From: Pithys albifrons albifrons
Taxonomy: Eukaryota; Chordata; Aves; Passeriformes; Thamnophilidae
Assembly: GCF_047495875.1 (NCBI RefSeq)
Contig: NC_092473.1
Span: 16,474,388-16,538,387 of the forward strand
DNA: 64,000 nt
Direction of reading: 5' to 3'
A program made the translations under genes and the position numbers. This document shows positions 38,931 to 50,682 of the stretch, piece by piece. Below the pieces are notes generated by a model that did no database searches, had not been told where the DNA came from, and was given only the letters and a program-made list of their open reading frames with translations. Numbering within the stretch: the stretch's first letter is position 1; the number at the start of each line of letters is the position of its first letter.

Positions 38931-41900
38931 CAAGAAACCTGCATGTGTTTGGCAATAGTGAGTTTCTCCAGGAAACTCCAGCGATTCCAGGAGTTGGGGC
39001 TGCCCATCACTGAGGGCTGGAATGATCCCTGAGTGCTGGGGGATGCCAGCTCAGCAACAGCACAGGCAGCACTGGAGCCATGGCCTGCTCTTCCTCTGCA
39101 GTGTTTGTCCCAGGAAAAGCAGGTGGGATGTGCTGGAAGCATCGTCCACACACGGAGTGGTTGTCCACAGTGCTCTGCACCAGCCCACGCTGCACAGCGA
39201 TGACCCCACTCACTCCTGCCTCTTCAGCATGGACAGGGAAGGAGTTCCTCTGGGATGGCCCTTGGAGGAAGGACGATTGGGGTGGAGGACGGCAGAGCTC
39301 AGCCACGTGGGGATCTCTTCCAGTGCCTTGAGCGGAGCCGACTGCGGCATCGCCTGGGATTGCTGGAGACTGCAGAGGCGAGTGCCCGGCGTGTGCCGCT
39401 GACTCATCCCTGCCCCGCTCTCCCAGGAGCAGTTGTTCAAAGCAATTGGCAGTTTCAGCTAAAGAGGGATTACAGGTTCCTGTTAACCTCCCTCCTGAGC
39501 GCCGGCAGAACCTCCCTCCTGCCTTTGGGATTCCACTTCTGCCAAGTTCTGTGGGTCTGGACTCTGCAAGATTGTTCCAAGTGACACTGAATGGCAGCAC
39601 CAATGGGAGCTGGTCCCAGCATCCTCCACCTGGAGCTCTGCTCTGGGGAAGGGACTCAGCAGCAGTGGGTGGGGAGGATTCCCATCCCTGTGGTCCAGGC
39701 AGAAACACTGCCCTGGGCCAGCCGTGCCCTGCACAGCTGGAGCCCAGGGTGTCTGTTGCACCATCCTGCTGTGCTCCTAACAAAGTCACCTAACAAAGTC
39801 AATTTGCCCACTGCTGGAGGTACTTTCAGCTCGGAGTGTCCCCTGCCCTCCCCTCTCTCTGTACTTGATCCATGCAGCCATTCCATGCCTGTTCCCAGGC
39901 TGTTCATCATCTTGACAGAAGCCAAATTGCCACCAATTCAGACGAAATTCAAGGTAAGAAACCAGCAAAGCCCACTCCAGTGCACTCAGAGTGTCACAGC
40001 CAAGCCCCCATGGAGTGGGGGACTCTGGAGGGGGCAGTGCAGGAGGGGTGGGCTGGCCTGAGCCCCCTCCTGGGCACATTGCAGCCTTTGCCAGAGCTTT
40101 CTGCTGGCAAAAGCAGCAGGAGGTTTTTCCCACCCCAGGGCCCCTAAACTGAGCACTCTGGAGGGCTGGGGACCGTGGTGGCAACTGGCTCTAGTGACAA
40201 ATGTAGATCTGTCATTCCCCTTTGCAGCATCCCACAGCATTCCTGCTCAGGAGAAGCTCCTGGCTCAGTAGGATGGTGGTGTCCTGGCACACACTGGTTT
40301 GGACGGACGTGGCCTTCAGGAACCATTTGGTCAGCTCAGCATCGCTCTGGGAATGGGGCAGGAGCCCAGTGCCACCATCAGCTCCTTCCACACACACTGG
40401 GGTGCAGGAGAGACCTTGTGCCCACCCCCTCAGCAGTGAAGGGCAGCACCTGCCATGACTCTTCCCTGCCATGGACCACCCAGCCCCTTGTCCCTGGGGT
40501 GACCCTGCAGCCATCAAGGTGGGCTTGTCCTCGCATTTCAGCTGCTTCACCCCTTGCCTGCAGATCTCTGCACCTGACGTCAGCTCCTTCAACCCATCTG
40601 CCCTTCCCTGCTCCCAAATCTGCATCTTCTTCCTTATCTGTGCTGAAGAGTGAAGCCCTGGAGGGACTCTGACATCTCAGGGACAGCCTGGGACCCGCAG
40701 ACACCGGTGCCCTGAGCATCACCACGTGTTCAAGGCCTGAGGCCACAGCCATGTCCTGGCTCTTCTTCTGGCTTTTTTCTCTTTGCTCCTGAAGCTCTGT
40801 CTGGCCCTATTTTATTTCCTGCCTTGTCTCCTCTCCATCATCCTTGACTCTTTCTGCTCTCTGATGTTCCTCCCACAAGGCTAAAGCCATCCTGATGAGG
40901 CGTCTTCTGTGATGAGGAGGGGTCTCCAAGCCCTCCTGGATGTCCTGGTCCATTGCTGGCTCATCTCCCAAGGCTAGATCTGACTGCAGCTGTGGTGTGG
41001 TGCTCCTGGCCTGTCTGGGCTGGTGGGAGAACCTGACTCTGTGCCTTGTCCTGGCCACGCTCCTGCTTGTGGCATGAAGATGCCAATGGCTCTGCTCCAG
41101 AGACCTGGGACAGTGGCAGCTGCTGGGATGAGAGGGGCTGCAGGGAGGACACCTCTTTGCCAGGTCCTTCACCAGGACAGTAGCAGGAGGTGGGGGGAGC
41201 AGGGTAGGATGTGGGACCTGCAGGACCCCAACAGTTCTTTTTCTCAATGTGAGCTGACAGGTTAATACAGAGTTGGAAATGCCAGTGTAGCAGAGCAGGG
41301 CCCCCTCCAAAGGCAAAGTGTGGAATAAAAAGAAAAACAAAAAAAAAAACAAAACCAACCGTGGTGCAGGTTTCTGCAAGGCACCAAATTTGTGACAGGG
41401 TCCTGCCTGTGTCACTGGGAGGTCACCTCCAGCACTGAGTTGGGGTCTCTCCTACATAGAAACATGGAAGAAGGGACGGGGAAGATCTTTTGTCCCCGTT
41501 GGCTTTAGTAATGGGGCAAACGGTGAGCCAGTTCCCAGCTGCCCTGTCCCTCCACCTCCTGTTGGTGCAGATGAAGGACCTTGTTCTGTACCTTCAGCAC
41601 TCAGTCACCTGTGCAGGCCATGGCCCCATCACCTCCCACAGCAGGACACCCTGAGCCAGGCGGGCTCAGAACAGCCCACGCGTTCCCAGCGCTGGCTCCG
41701 CAGTGCTGATAGCAAGTTCCCAGCACTAATCCTGACACTAACATCCTTTTTTTTTCCCCTTTTTTGGCTTGAGCATATCTGCAAAATGGTTCTTCTTACG
41801 AAATTACAAGGAGAAAAGGTTGCCTATGTGGAATTTTCCTTCTTGGAGGTTTTGAAGTGCTGTGTGTTTTCTCTGTGCAACCCTGGAGCAAATCACATCC

Positions 41901-42459
41901 TCCATCAATGAACCAGTGTTGGTTAACACTGTATCATGACATCATTCAGAAACTGAGCTTAAAGCAGAAGGAGCTCTTACAGCTGATTATTTTGTTTAAA
42001 TTTTAACATCATATTGATTGTTGCTGCCGTTTTGAGGCATGTTGCTTCCTCCAGGCTCCTTCCTCCTGTGCAGTGCCAAGCTCTGGTTGCAGTGGGGGTT
42101 CTGCATGCTAAGAACTGCTCTGTGCTCTCTCCTGCAGTGAACAGGAGAGGAGGGATGCTCCCTTCCCAAAACCCCAAGCTCTTGTGTGTGCCTTTGTGTC
42201 CCGGTTGTGTGTTTCAGGTGTGTTAAACTGGCATTCTCCTCTTCTTGCTGGTGTTGTGGTGCTACTTCTTTTGTACAGGGTGGTGAGTTCCTCATCGGTG
42301 GCAGCTTGAGAAACTGGCGTGGATTGTGGAGTGCTGGGGACAGCACAGCTCCCCTGGCTGTGCACCCCTGGGTGCTGCCACCTCCCCTGGGGGCTGCCAC
42401 ACTCTCTTGCTCGATGGCTCACTCCTTCCCAGTTTAACTCTGTGCTTTCCGTTTAACAG
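38931..42459 (+). other. PRKCB: interval between the beta-II 3' end and the beta-I exon (intronic for beta-I)
   Basis: About 3.5 kb that is intron for beta-I transcripts. It has an A-rich run at 41325-41357 and otherwise unique, GC-moderate sequence. The beta-I acceptor (TGCTTTCCGTTTAACAG) has a weaker pyrimidine tract than the beta-II acceptor. I see no gene in it. Confidence 0.8.
41325..41357 (+). repeat. A-rich simple repeat
   Basis: AAAAAGAAAAACAAAAAAAA-type run. There is no SINE or processed gene copy upstream that I can recognise, so it is called simple sequence. Confidence 0.8.
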
Positions 42460-42612
42460 AAGGACAAACGCGACACTTCCAACTTCGACAAGGAGTTCAC
42501 CCGGCAGCCGGTGGAGCTCACGCCCACGGACAAACTCTTCATCATGAACTTGGACCAGAACGAGTTTGCTGGATTCTCCTACACTAACCCCGAGTTTGTC
42601 ATTAACGTGTAG
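42460..42612 (+). CDS. PRKCB: PRKCB beta-I C-terminal exon (alternative)
   Basis: 50 codons plus TAG encode residues 622-671, the same length as the human beta-I tail. It begins [20 protein letters not shown] (human starts RDKRD as I remember it). The turn-motif site Thr642 is in ELTPTD and the hydrophobic-motif site Ser661 in FAGFSY. It ends NPEFVINV. It follows exon 16 in phase 0 when the beta-II exon is skipped. The overall similarity between the beta-I and beta-II tails (TRxPPV/VEL-TP, DQxEFxGFS) shows that the two exons are ancient duplicates. Confidence 0.98.
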   Translation, partial: KDKRDTSNFDKEFTRQPVELTPTDKLFIMNLDQNEFAGFSYTNPEFVINV

Positions 42613-43635
42613 TCGCAGTGCAGCCCCTCGCTGTCCTCGCTGTCCCAGCTCCAGGTCGCCTTGTACATACCGACACTAGTCTTCCGGGATTAGCAGTGCA
42701 GACACATCCCCTCCCGCCAAACTCGCCGGCCGCTTCTCCTCGGAGGCTCTCCATGTCCGTGCCACTCGCTAGCTTGGTGTCCCTAGCTGGAGGTGTCCGG
42801 GGTGCCAGTTACCGGTCAGTGATACTTCTAGGAACTGTAGTTGGTGGTGACTAATAGAGTTTTTAAACAGAAATATACCAAATTGCTACAGTCTCTGTAA
42901 TTTTTGCAGTGGGACGCTGAGATCCCAGTGACCCAGCTACTCCCAAAGCGTTACTGTGGAATGCTAAGCATGGTTGATCGCTTAAAGCGTTGTGCTGAAG
43001 CTTGCAATGAGTGTGAGCTTGTCTTAGAGGAGCCTTTTGTTCAAGACATGGATACATTTGATCAGTGTGGAAAAATCTGCTTCTAGGCCTATATTTTTCG
43101 GTGCGTTGTCTCTCGGGTCAGCCTGGCTCTCTGGAGCGTCCTCCCCCCATCCGCCTTCCCCGTGCTCGGGCATTCTGACTCCAAACCAATCCTGTGCCAG
43201 TTCTTGTAAATCAGAGCAAATCTTTTTCTAAGTGAAAGGTGGGGGGTTTTTTGTAACATCTGGAACAGTTTGCAGTTTTGATACGCTCTGTCAGCACTCA
43301 CATAAATCTTTTGCAGACACTGTCGAGGTGTAACAGCTCTGTAAAGGATATTAATATTCTACCAAAACAGAACACATTTATATTCTCAGTTTACAATTTA
43401 CCAACTGAAAACACGCCCAAGACCAAAGGGCTACACTGAGGGCTATTTATAATGGAAACTTTTCTACTTTCCACCCTCTGCTATTCTCTTCCAGGCTCCA
43501 AACCCATGGATTTCACAGACATCTTGATTTCCCTGATTTCCACCAAAATTCCTGGGGGTTTTAGTCAGTAATCCAGGATATTCTGCATCATTTAAAAAGA
43601 ATTCCAGCAGCTGTTTGTGAGGCAGAGCTGCGGTG

Positions 43636-44012
43636 TGCAGGAGGGCAGGTAGAGGCAGGGGCTGGGAAGAGGGGGCAGTGACAGGCAGGAGAAGGCAGGG
43701 GTGGTCAGGAGGGGGCAGATGGAGGCAAGAGCAGGCAGGAGTGGGCAGGGGCTGGGAGGAGGGGGCAGATAGAGGCAAGAGTGGGCAGGGGCTGGGAGAA
43801 GGGGGCAGTGACAGGCAAGAGAAGGCAGGGGTGGTCAGGAGGGGGCAGATGGAGGCAGGAGCAGGCAGAAGTGGGCAGGGGCTGACAGGCAGGAGCAGGG
43901 ACAGGCAGGTGAAGGTGGAAGTGGATAGCAGCAGGCAGGTGTAGGCAGGAGTGGGCAGGGGTGGTCAGGGTCAGACAGATACGGACAGGAGCAGGCAGAA
44001 GGCACGGGCAGG
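43636..44012 (+). repeat. G-rich GGCAGG minisatellite
   Basis: Purine-rich irregular array of GGCAGG, GGGGGCAG and GGCAAGAG units. It contains a ~130-bp higher-order duplication: the block starting GGGGGCAGTGACAGGCA at 43671 recurs at 43801 with few changes. Many runs of three to five G give G-quadruplex potential on the transcribed RNA. Confidence 0.9.
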
Positions 44013-45965
44013 CCAGGGCTGCCCATCAGAAGCTGGGCAGTGACTCTGGTTGGCTGTTGGGCTCCCAGAGGCCTCTGGGTCCCAGCCTCGCTCCCGTCAC
44101 AGCCCAGTCCAGCTCCACAGGAGTATTTTCTGAACCAGCACCGATTCTGCTGTGGCCACTCCTCCATGCCACAGGGAAATGGAGTGGGATTTTATCAGTC
44201 AGGAGGAATTCCATAGAGGAAATTCTGGTTTGTAGATCTTTTATAAACATCAAGCTCTACCTTTGGAATTTTTCTTCTTCTTTTGATGATTTCTTGAGAA
44301 CAAAAGGCTGCCAGCAGCTAAGTCAGTGTCCCGGTGCCAGGGGGATGGACAGGTATCCTTGCCCCATTACCCAGCCATGGGCACTGCCCTGTGCCTGCTG
44401 GGGTGTGAGCTGAGCCCTGGGCTGGAGGAAACCAAACCAAACCCAGTAAAACTGCAAATTGTGCCAGATGGAGGAGGGCGTTTGTGAGAGGCTCTGCATG
44501 AGGCGAGGCCCAGGGAGGCTCGGGGGGCTGGTGGCTGGTGAGGGCTCCCGTGAGCCTGGCACACGTTCCAGAGATGCTGTGCCATCCTCTGCAGACCACA
44601 GCTGATGTCAGAGCATGTGTGTCAGTGTGACCTTCAAACCTGTTGCTGCAGAATTAGTATTAATTCAGTGGTGAATGTTTTTAATTTCCATATCTTTGGC
44701 TCTGAAGGCACTCCCAGGTCTGTCCAGGATGCTGCTGGAAGGTCTCCGGGGCTGAGGGGCACCCTGGGACTGTGAACACATGCAGGGGGTGCTGTGGAGG
44801 GAGTCATGTCTTTTCTGTTTGGGATTTCTGTGTCTGTGTTGGAGTGACACTTGTGCATGGAGCTGGTGCTGCTGGACACTGAACAAACCAGGTGGCCTTG
44901 GAGGGGACCCATGGGGAATTCAGGATGTGGCACAGGCAGCCTGAGTGGCAGCTTTGTGATTGAGATCCATGTTCTGGGGAGAGCTTGACAAGGGCTGGGT
45001 CCTCTTCACTGGACTCATACCTTCAGTGTTCCTGACATTGTCCATTCTGCTGCTTGCCAAACTCTTATTTCAAGATTTCTTTCCAGATGACCCGTTTCTT
45101 CTGTGGAGAAACGTGTAATGGGATGTGCCTGGCCCCACACACATGCACAAATCTGTGTGGACTCCTCCAGGGAAGGGCAGGGTGACAGGGGTTGAGTCAC
45201 TGTTTACTGTCATTTGATGATTTAATCTTCACTGTTGGATGGGGAAAGCAGAGCTGCAGAAGGATGCCCAGAGCTGAGTTTCAGGAGAGCCTTGTTCACC
45301 AGTCCCCAGGTGCTCAAATGGTGGAGAAAGCCCAGTAAATCCATACCAGTATATCCATACCTGGAGCACATGATGCCCTCACTGCTGTGTGTCTCAGTGC
45401 TGGGGACAAGGGGGACAATATGGGAGACAAGAGGGCAGTGTGAGGCAGGAGAAGTACATAAGGGACAGAGGTGGCACCTCAGCCTGCTGATGCACTGGGG
45501 GCTTGCAGGGTGCCCCTGGCCACTCACTGCTGCTGGGCGAGTGGGTGCAGGCCAGGTGTCCCACCTGGATGCAGTGGGATTCACAGTGAGGTTCTGCAGT
45601 GGCAGAGTGGGACCTCAGGGGAGGACAGAGGAGGCAGGACATGCGGTCACCACACAGCAAGGTATGACAAGTCCTGACTTTGTCCAAGGCTGGATTACAT
45701 CTGAGTGCTGCAGGTAAGTGGGGTTCAGGTTCTCAGGTGGTTCCCATGGGACAGGATGGGTCAGACAGTTCCCTCTGGAGCCCCTTGGCTGCTGGTAGTG
45801 GCTGCTGCAGGTGCAGAGCCTGCCCTGCTCCTGCTCCCAGTGCAGCTCCATTTGCACGTGGCTGGAGATCTGCTGATGGACTTGTGTCCCCTGGCTGGAG
45901 CTCTGAGCAACCTTCTCATGCTGAGACCCATCACCAAAGCACATATCGATTGATTTAATCCATTT

Positions 45966-45971
45966 AATAAA
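45966..45971 (+). promoter_or_regulatory. PRKCB: candidate poly(A) signal, beta-I transcript (upstream)
   Basis: AATAAATAAATG, 3.35 kb after the beta-I stop, followed about 20 bp later by GTTTGC. It is an alternative to the signal at 46499. Confidence 0.3.
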
Positions 45972-46498
45972 TAAATGCGAGTTTGCACAGTGGCCAACCC
46001 ATGTAGACAGAGCCTCAAAGGGGGAAGATGAGCAAGCACAGGGCAGTCAACGTGCTCTGATGATTGTGAATCCCAGAGCTCTAAGCCAGGGGAAGAACCA
46101 GGAGGGTTCTAGCACAGAACACAAGGATCACACTGTTCCAAAGGTTGGAATTGCTCTTGGAGGGTAAAACTCACTCCCACTGCTGAGTGCTGTGACTTGT
46201 CTGCTGGGGCAGGAGCAGGTGAGCCTGTGTGACCACACATCTCTGGCTCCATGCATGGAAGTGTCACCTGAGCTGTTTATTTCTGATCACATTCAAAGTG
46301 GCAATTAAAACAAGAAAAAAAAAAGAAAAAAAATGTTTGTTGCTGAACAGTTTGTGTTTGTGAATTTGATTTCACCTGCAAGTATTTGATGACTTTTCTA
46401 CATCTTAGACTACCTGCTGTATGTTGTCAAATGGTTCTCATGAAGACCTCCTTTTAGATGGGCATATACTCTTGATTCGTTTGCTGCATGTATGAAAA

Positions 46499-46504
46499 AA
46501 TAAA
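46499..46504 (+). promoter_or_regulatory. PRKCB: candidate poly(A) signal, beta-I transcript (distal)
   Basis: AATAAA inside TATGAAAAAATAAAATAC, at the end of a 230-bp AT-rich stretch. Sequence character changes to GC-rich immediately afterwards, as at a transcript end. Confidence 0.45.
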
Positions 46505-48497
46505 ATACATAATTTTAAAGAAACCCTGAGAGCTTGGCTTCCTTTGCCCACAAGAATCAAGGGGCAAGCTGGTGCTGGGGCATGCCTGGGGTGTCCCAGC
46601 CGTTGGCAGGGGATCCTGGGGATCAGGGTCACCCAGAGGGGCCCCACAGAACTGTGGCAGAGCAAATGCTGAGAAGTTGCAGGGGTTTGGTTAAAAAGCT
46701 GCATATCTGTACAGCTGCAGAGTATCTGTGAATGAAGCTGCCCAAAGGCAGTTCCCAGAGTGCAGCTGTGCCTAAAGGTACAGATGGACCAGTGGGGAGT
46801 GGGGGAAGGTGCAAGTTGTTTGTATCTTCATACTTGCTAATTAATGAGTTACTTAATGCTGCTGCAGAGGCTCTTCTCAGCACCCAGTGAGCACTGGTTC
46901 CCAGTCTCCATGACTGGTGCAGGGCTGTGGGACTGAGCTGGTGGCACTGGGGGATCAGGTGCCTGGCAGCCCCTCTTTGGACACCATGCCTGGCAGCAGG
47001 GTCGGGGGCAGCAGGCTGAGGGGGTTCAGGGCTCTGCAGAGCTGGTCTCAAACCTCTGGGATCCCCCAGTGCCTGCACATGCTCCAGGGACTGGGGGGGT
47101 TTCCTGGCTGATGGACCATCGTGCTCTGCTGTTCCCAGGAGAGCTGCATGGCAGGTACCTGCCTTTCTCCGTTGAGGAACTCTGCTCTTTCAAGAAGTGT
47201 CCATGTGAAAGCTGGTGAGTGTGTTGGGAAGGGCTTCTCCTCCTGCCTTTGGTGAACCTCAGCTAAGCTTTCAGCAAGATGTCCTCATCTCTCCCACCTA
47301 CTGTGGCTGGTGGTCACTGGGAACCACTCAATTCGCCTGAGGGTGGGAAAACTGTCCTGCTCAACCAGCCCAGCACTGCCCACGTACCCTGGCATCCCTC
47401 CTCCAGGCTGGGCAGCCCTGGTCTGTCCTCCTGCTCCCCAGGGCCCAGCCCCTGCTGCTGGCACTGCTGCCTCTGCTGCTGCCCTCAGCTCCCAGCCATT
47501 CCAGGAAGGTCTCCCCAGCCCCAGTGCAGGATTTCGGGGTGCCTGGTCGAGCCCCTCCCCAGATTCACTGACATGCCCATTCCCAGCATGTTGGAAATGC
47601 TCCTGAGCTTTTCTTCTCTTCGCTTGTGTAAGTGAAACATTTGGTTTTGTGACACTTTCCTTAATTATGGGAGCTAATGACAAAACCATTGTGACAAATG
47701 ACTCAGCTTTTGATAGTGAAGTTAATTAATTCTGAAGTTAGAACCTCCATTGGAGTATCTGGAAAAACCTGATTAGGAAGTTTGCTTACCCAGGGTGACA
47801 TGGGCAGCAGGAACCTGAGTCCCTGTGCCAGCCAGGTAAAACCCTCTCCACGGCTGCGAGGGATGATCTACCCAGAGTGAGGGGATTAAAGGCCAGACAT
47901 CCCAGTGCCCGCCTCCTGCTCCATCCCTCCATCCATCAAAGCATCCAGGGGAGCACAGCCTCATTAATGTCAGAGCGAGTGACCAGGAGCGGCTCTGCGT
48001 TGGGCGCTGACCTTCAAGAGTGTCTCCCTGAAGCCATCTTTCATCTCTTTCATTTGCATTACAATCCTGTTTGCCTCATTATTCCTTATCCACTTCTTCT
48101 TCAAAGGATTTAAATCAAATCAATTAAATTGCAGCGGGCTGGAGCAGCAGTGAACCTTTGCTTGTGGCTCAGCATGGTCCAGCTGGACCTGGCTACAGAA
48201 TGGGTTTAATCTTCTGCTGTTTGTTCTTTTATTGCTTCTGGGGTACCACTGCCCACAGATCCCTTGGTAATAGTCTGTCCTTCCCACCCATTCCATACAG
48301 ACATGCTCAATGTACAGGCTGGTCTTTGTATGACCTTGGGGAAGGGATTCTCTTGGCTTCCCTCAGACAGCCTGGGATGAGGATGATGGGGAGCTGCTGA
48401 CCTGCCCAGAACAGCTGGAGGAACCCTGGGGCACTGCCATAATGCTTGCTGTCCTGTGTCATCCCTTTCCCTCTCCTCAGCTTGTTTTATCTGCCAG

Positions 48498-48762
48498 GGA
48501 ATCAAAGAACTGTGAACTCATTCAGGTTGAAAAAACCCTCAAGCACATCATCCCTATGGCTTTTAAATCTCTCCAGGGTTGGGGACTCCATCACTTGACA
48601 ACCTTTTGGTGAAGAAGTTTTCCCTAACATTCAATTTAAACCTCCCCTGGTGCAACTGGAGGCCATTTCCTCTTGTCCTGTCCCTTGTTACCTGGGAGAA
48701 GAGACTGACCCCCACTTGGCTCCACCCTCCTGTCAGGAAGTTGCTGAGAATGTATCAGCACA
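48498..48762 (-). mobile_element. CR1 LINE fragment, antisense
   Basis: Reverse-complement CR1 of an older type: GAATCAAAGAACTGTGAACT, TTGGGGACTCCATCACTTGA, TCCCCTGGTGCAACTGGAGG, CCATTTCCTCTTGTCCTGTC and GAGAAGAGACTGACCCCCAC. About 265 bp, from a different subfamily than most copies here. Confidence 0.9.
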
Positions 48763-50367
48763 GAGGAAAAAAACACCGATGGAATGTCACAAGTGTGGGC
48801 AAAATACCATTGGTTTAGGCACGCAGCTGCTGCGAGTGTGGTCACCCAGTCCCCGGAAGCTGCTGCTGCTGCTGCTGGCCCACGCACGGCCACCCCTCTC
48901 CCTCAGCATCTCAGCATAAAGAGGCTTAATCAGAATGGATTTCTGTTCCTCCCCTGCTATTTTTATTGCTACTCAACTGTCGGAAGTCCAGCGGAGTGTG
49001 GAGCAGGGAGGGAACTGCACCAGCTCACACCAAGCGAGCCTGCTTGTGCCATGGGCAGCAGGGCTGGTGGCACATGTGGCATCTCTGCCTTGTGTCACCC
49101 CTAGAACTCCACTGAGCTCAGTGGCACATCACACAGGGACACACCAGCCTCACCACTGGAATCCTGTTGGAGCCAGTGGATTGCAACCAGCACTTCTGAA
49201 GCGTGTGCAGATATAAATAATCCCCTCGTAGGAGTGGGGAGGGACGAACACATGTGCTGAAGGCTCTGGAGTCCTTATCCCCCTGAAGTCCCTGGGAGCA
49301 GGGAAACGAAGTGAAGACTAGGCAAGGCCAGAGCATCTCCATGCATCATTAATGATCCCAACTCACCTTGTATCAGCCTCTCTTCCTTCAAGGAAAAACC
49401 TAATCCAGCTAGGGATTATTTCTGACTACTTACTTCCTGTCACTTGGCCAATTTAAATGCAGCAGAGCTTTCATTGCTGGATTTGGGAGGACAAAGCCTA
49501 ACAGATCTTGTGTCTGGACATTTTTGCCTGCAAGGACAGCTTTTTTTTTTTTTTGCCAGAGTCATACAATCTTTACAATGAGGGCTGGATTTTTTAATTT
49601 GTTTCTACTTTGCCGAGTGAAGAAGGGTCCAGGGTCCAGGAGCAAGTAGATGCTGATGGATAAGGCAGGGAACAGCAAGAATTGATGGAGCAGGAGCTGG
49701 AGGAGCCCAGGCTGCCCAGGGGAGAGTTCCAGGCTGTGACACTGCCTGCCGAGGTCTGAGCTTTGAAGCAGAACACCAAAATCCCCAAATTCTTGTTGGT
49801 TGCAAATCTTACTGAAGCCCTGGGGCAGCTGCTCCAGATGGAGCTCTGAGCTCGCTCCTGGGGCTGACACTCCATCCATGGAGCCGTGAGAGGGGTGCAG
49901 GGCTTGGCAAGGGTGTCCCTACCGCCAACCCTACAAGGGCCAACATGATCCACCATGGACTTTGCTTCTGTTTGAGCTCGCTTTGTTCAAAGCCTAGGAA
50001 ACGGTACATGTGCACTCTGCTCACACCTACACACGCTGTGTTAAAATAACACAATTAAGGCTGCAAAATCCCCCACTCGCACGGCAATTTGCAGCCCCTC
50101 AGCCGTGGGTGGGAGATATCTTTGCTGCCTCTGCGCAGGCCGGGGGCCGGGCAGGGTGCTGCCGTCAGGCGCTGCCCCACGCGCCGCGCTGGGTGATGGC
50201 AGTGGGAGCGCCGGGGGCGGCAGGATGGGGGTGGCAGGATGGGGGGCGTCGGGCCACGGCTCAGCCACATGTCCCAGGAAAACATGATCCCTTCCTGGGC
50301 TGTGCCTCAATCTACCTTCGTTGTACCCATGGGATTGCTCAGGACCAGGGGACTTACGGAAATGGTG

Positions 50368-50682
50368 AAGAGTTACTTTTTATACAGGCAGATAGTGACA
50401 GGACAAGGGGCCATGGTTTCAAATTAAAAAGAGGGGAGATTTAGATTAGATATTGGGAAGAAATTCCTCCTTATGAGGGTGGTCAGGCCCTGGCACAGGT
50501 TTCCCAGAGAAGCCGTGGCTGTCCCATACCTGGAAGTGTCCAAGGCCAGGTTGGACAGGCTTGGAGCAACCTGGACTAGTGGAAGGTATCCCTGCCCATG
50601 GTAGGGGGTGGAATTGCATGAGCTTTAAGATTCCTTCCAACACAAACCATTGTGGGATTCTGGGATTCTGTGACCAGCATTC
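50368..50682 (+). mobile_element. CR1 LINE 3' fragment
   Basis: Sense CR1: GATAGTGACAGGACAAGGGG, TTAGATTAGATATTGGGAAG, CCTGGAAGTGTCCAAGGCCA, TTCCTTCCAACACAAACC and GGGATTCTGGGATTCTGTGA. About 315 bp. It keeps the region that specifies the last part before the CR1 3' UTR. Confidence 0.93.

Larger units (their letters stand above)
42613..46520 (+). other. PRKCB: PRKCB beta-I 3' UTR (inferred extent)
   Basis: The sequence directly after the stop (42613-43430) is repeat-free and has the look of a conserved UTR, but it has no AATAAA. A G-rich minisatellite follows (43636-44012). Two candidate poly(A) signals come later: AATAAA at 45966 and at 46499. The latter sits in an AT-rich stretch (46285-46520) that looks like a 3' UTR end. 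The UTR could also end earlier with a non-canonical signal, so the limits are uncertain. Confidence 0.45.

Noticed and set aside
38931..42459. Several frames of 100-260 codons on both strands between the beta-II and beta-I exons
   Set aside because: They have no conserved motif, no splice structure and no domain. Frame lengths are as expected for GC-moderate non-coding DNA.
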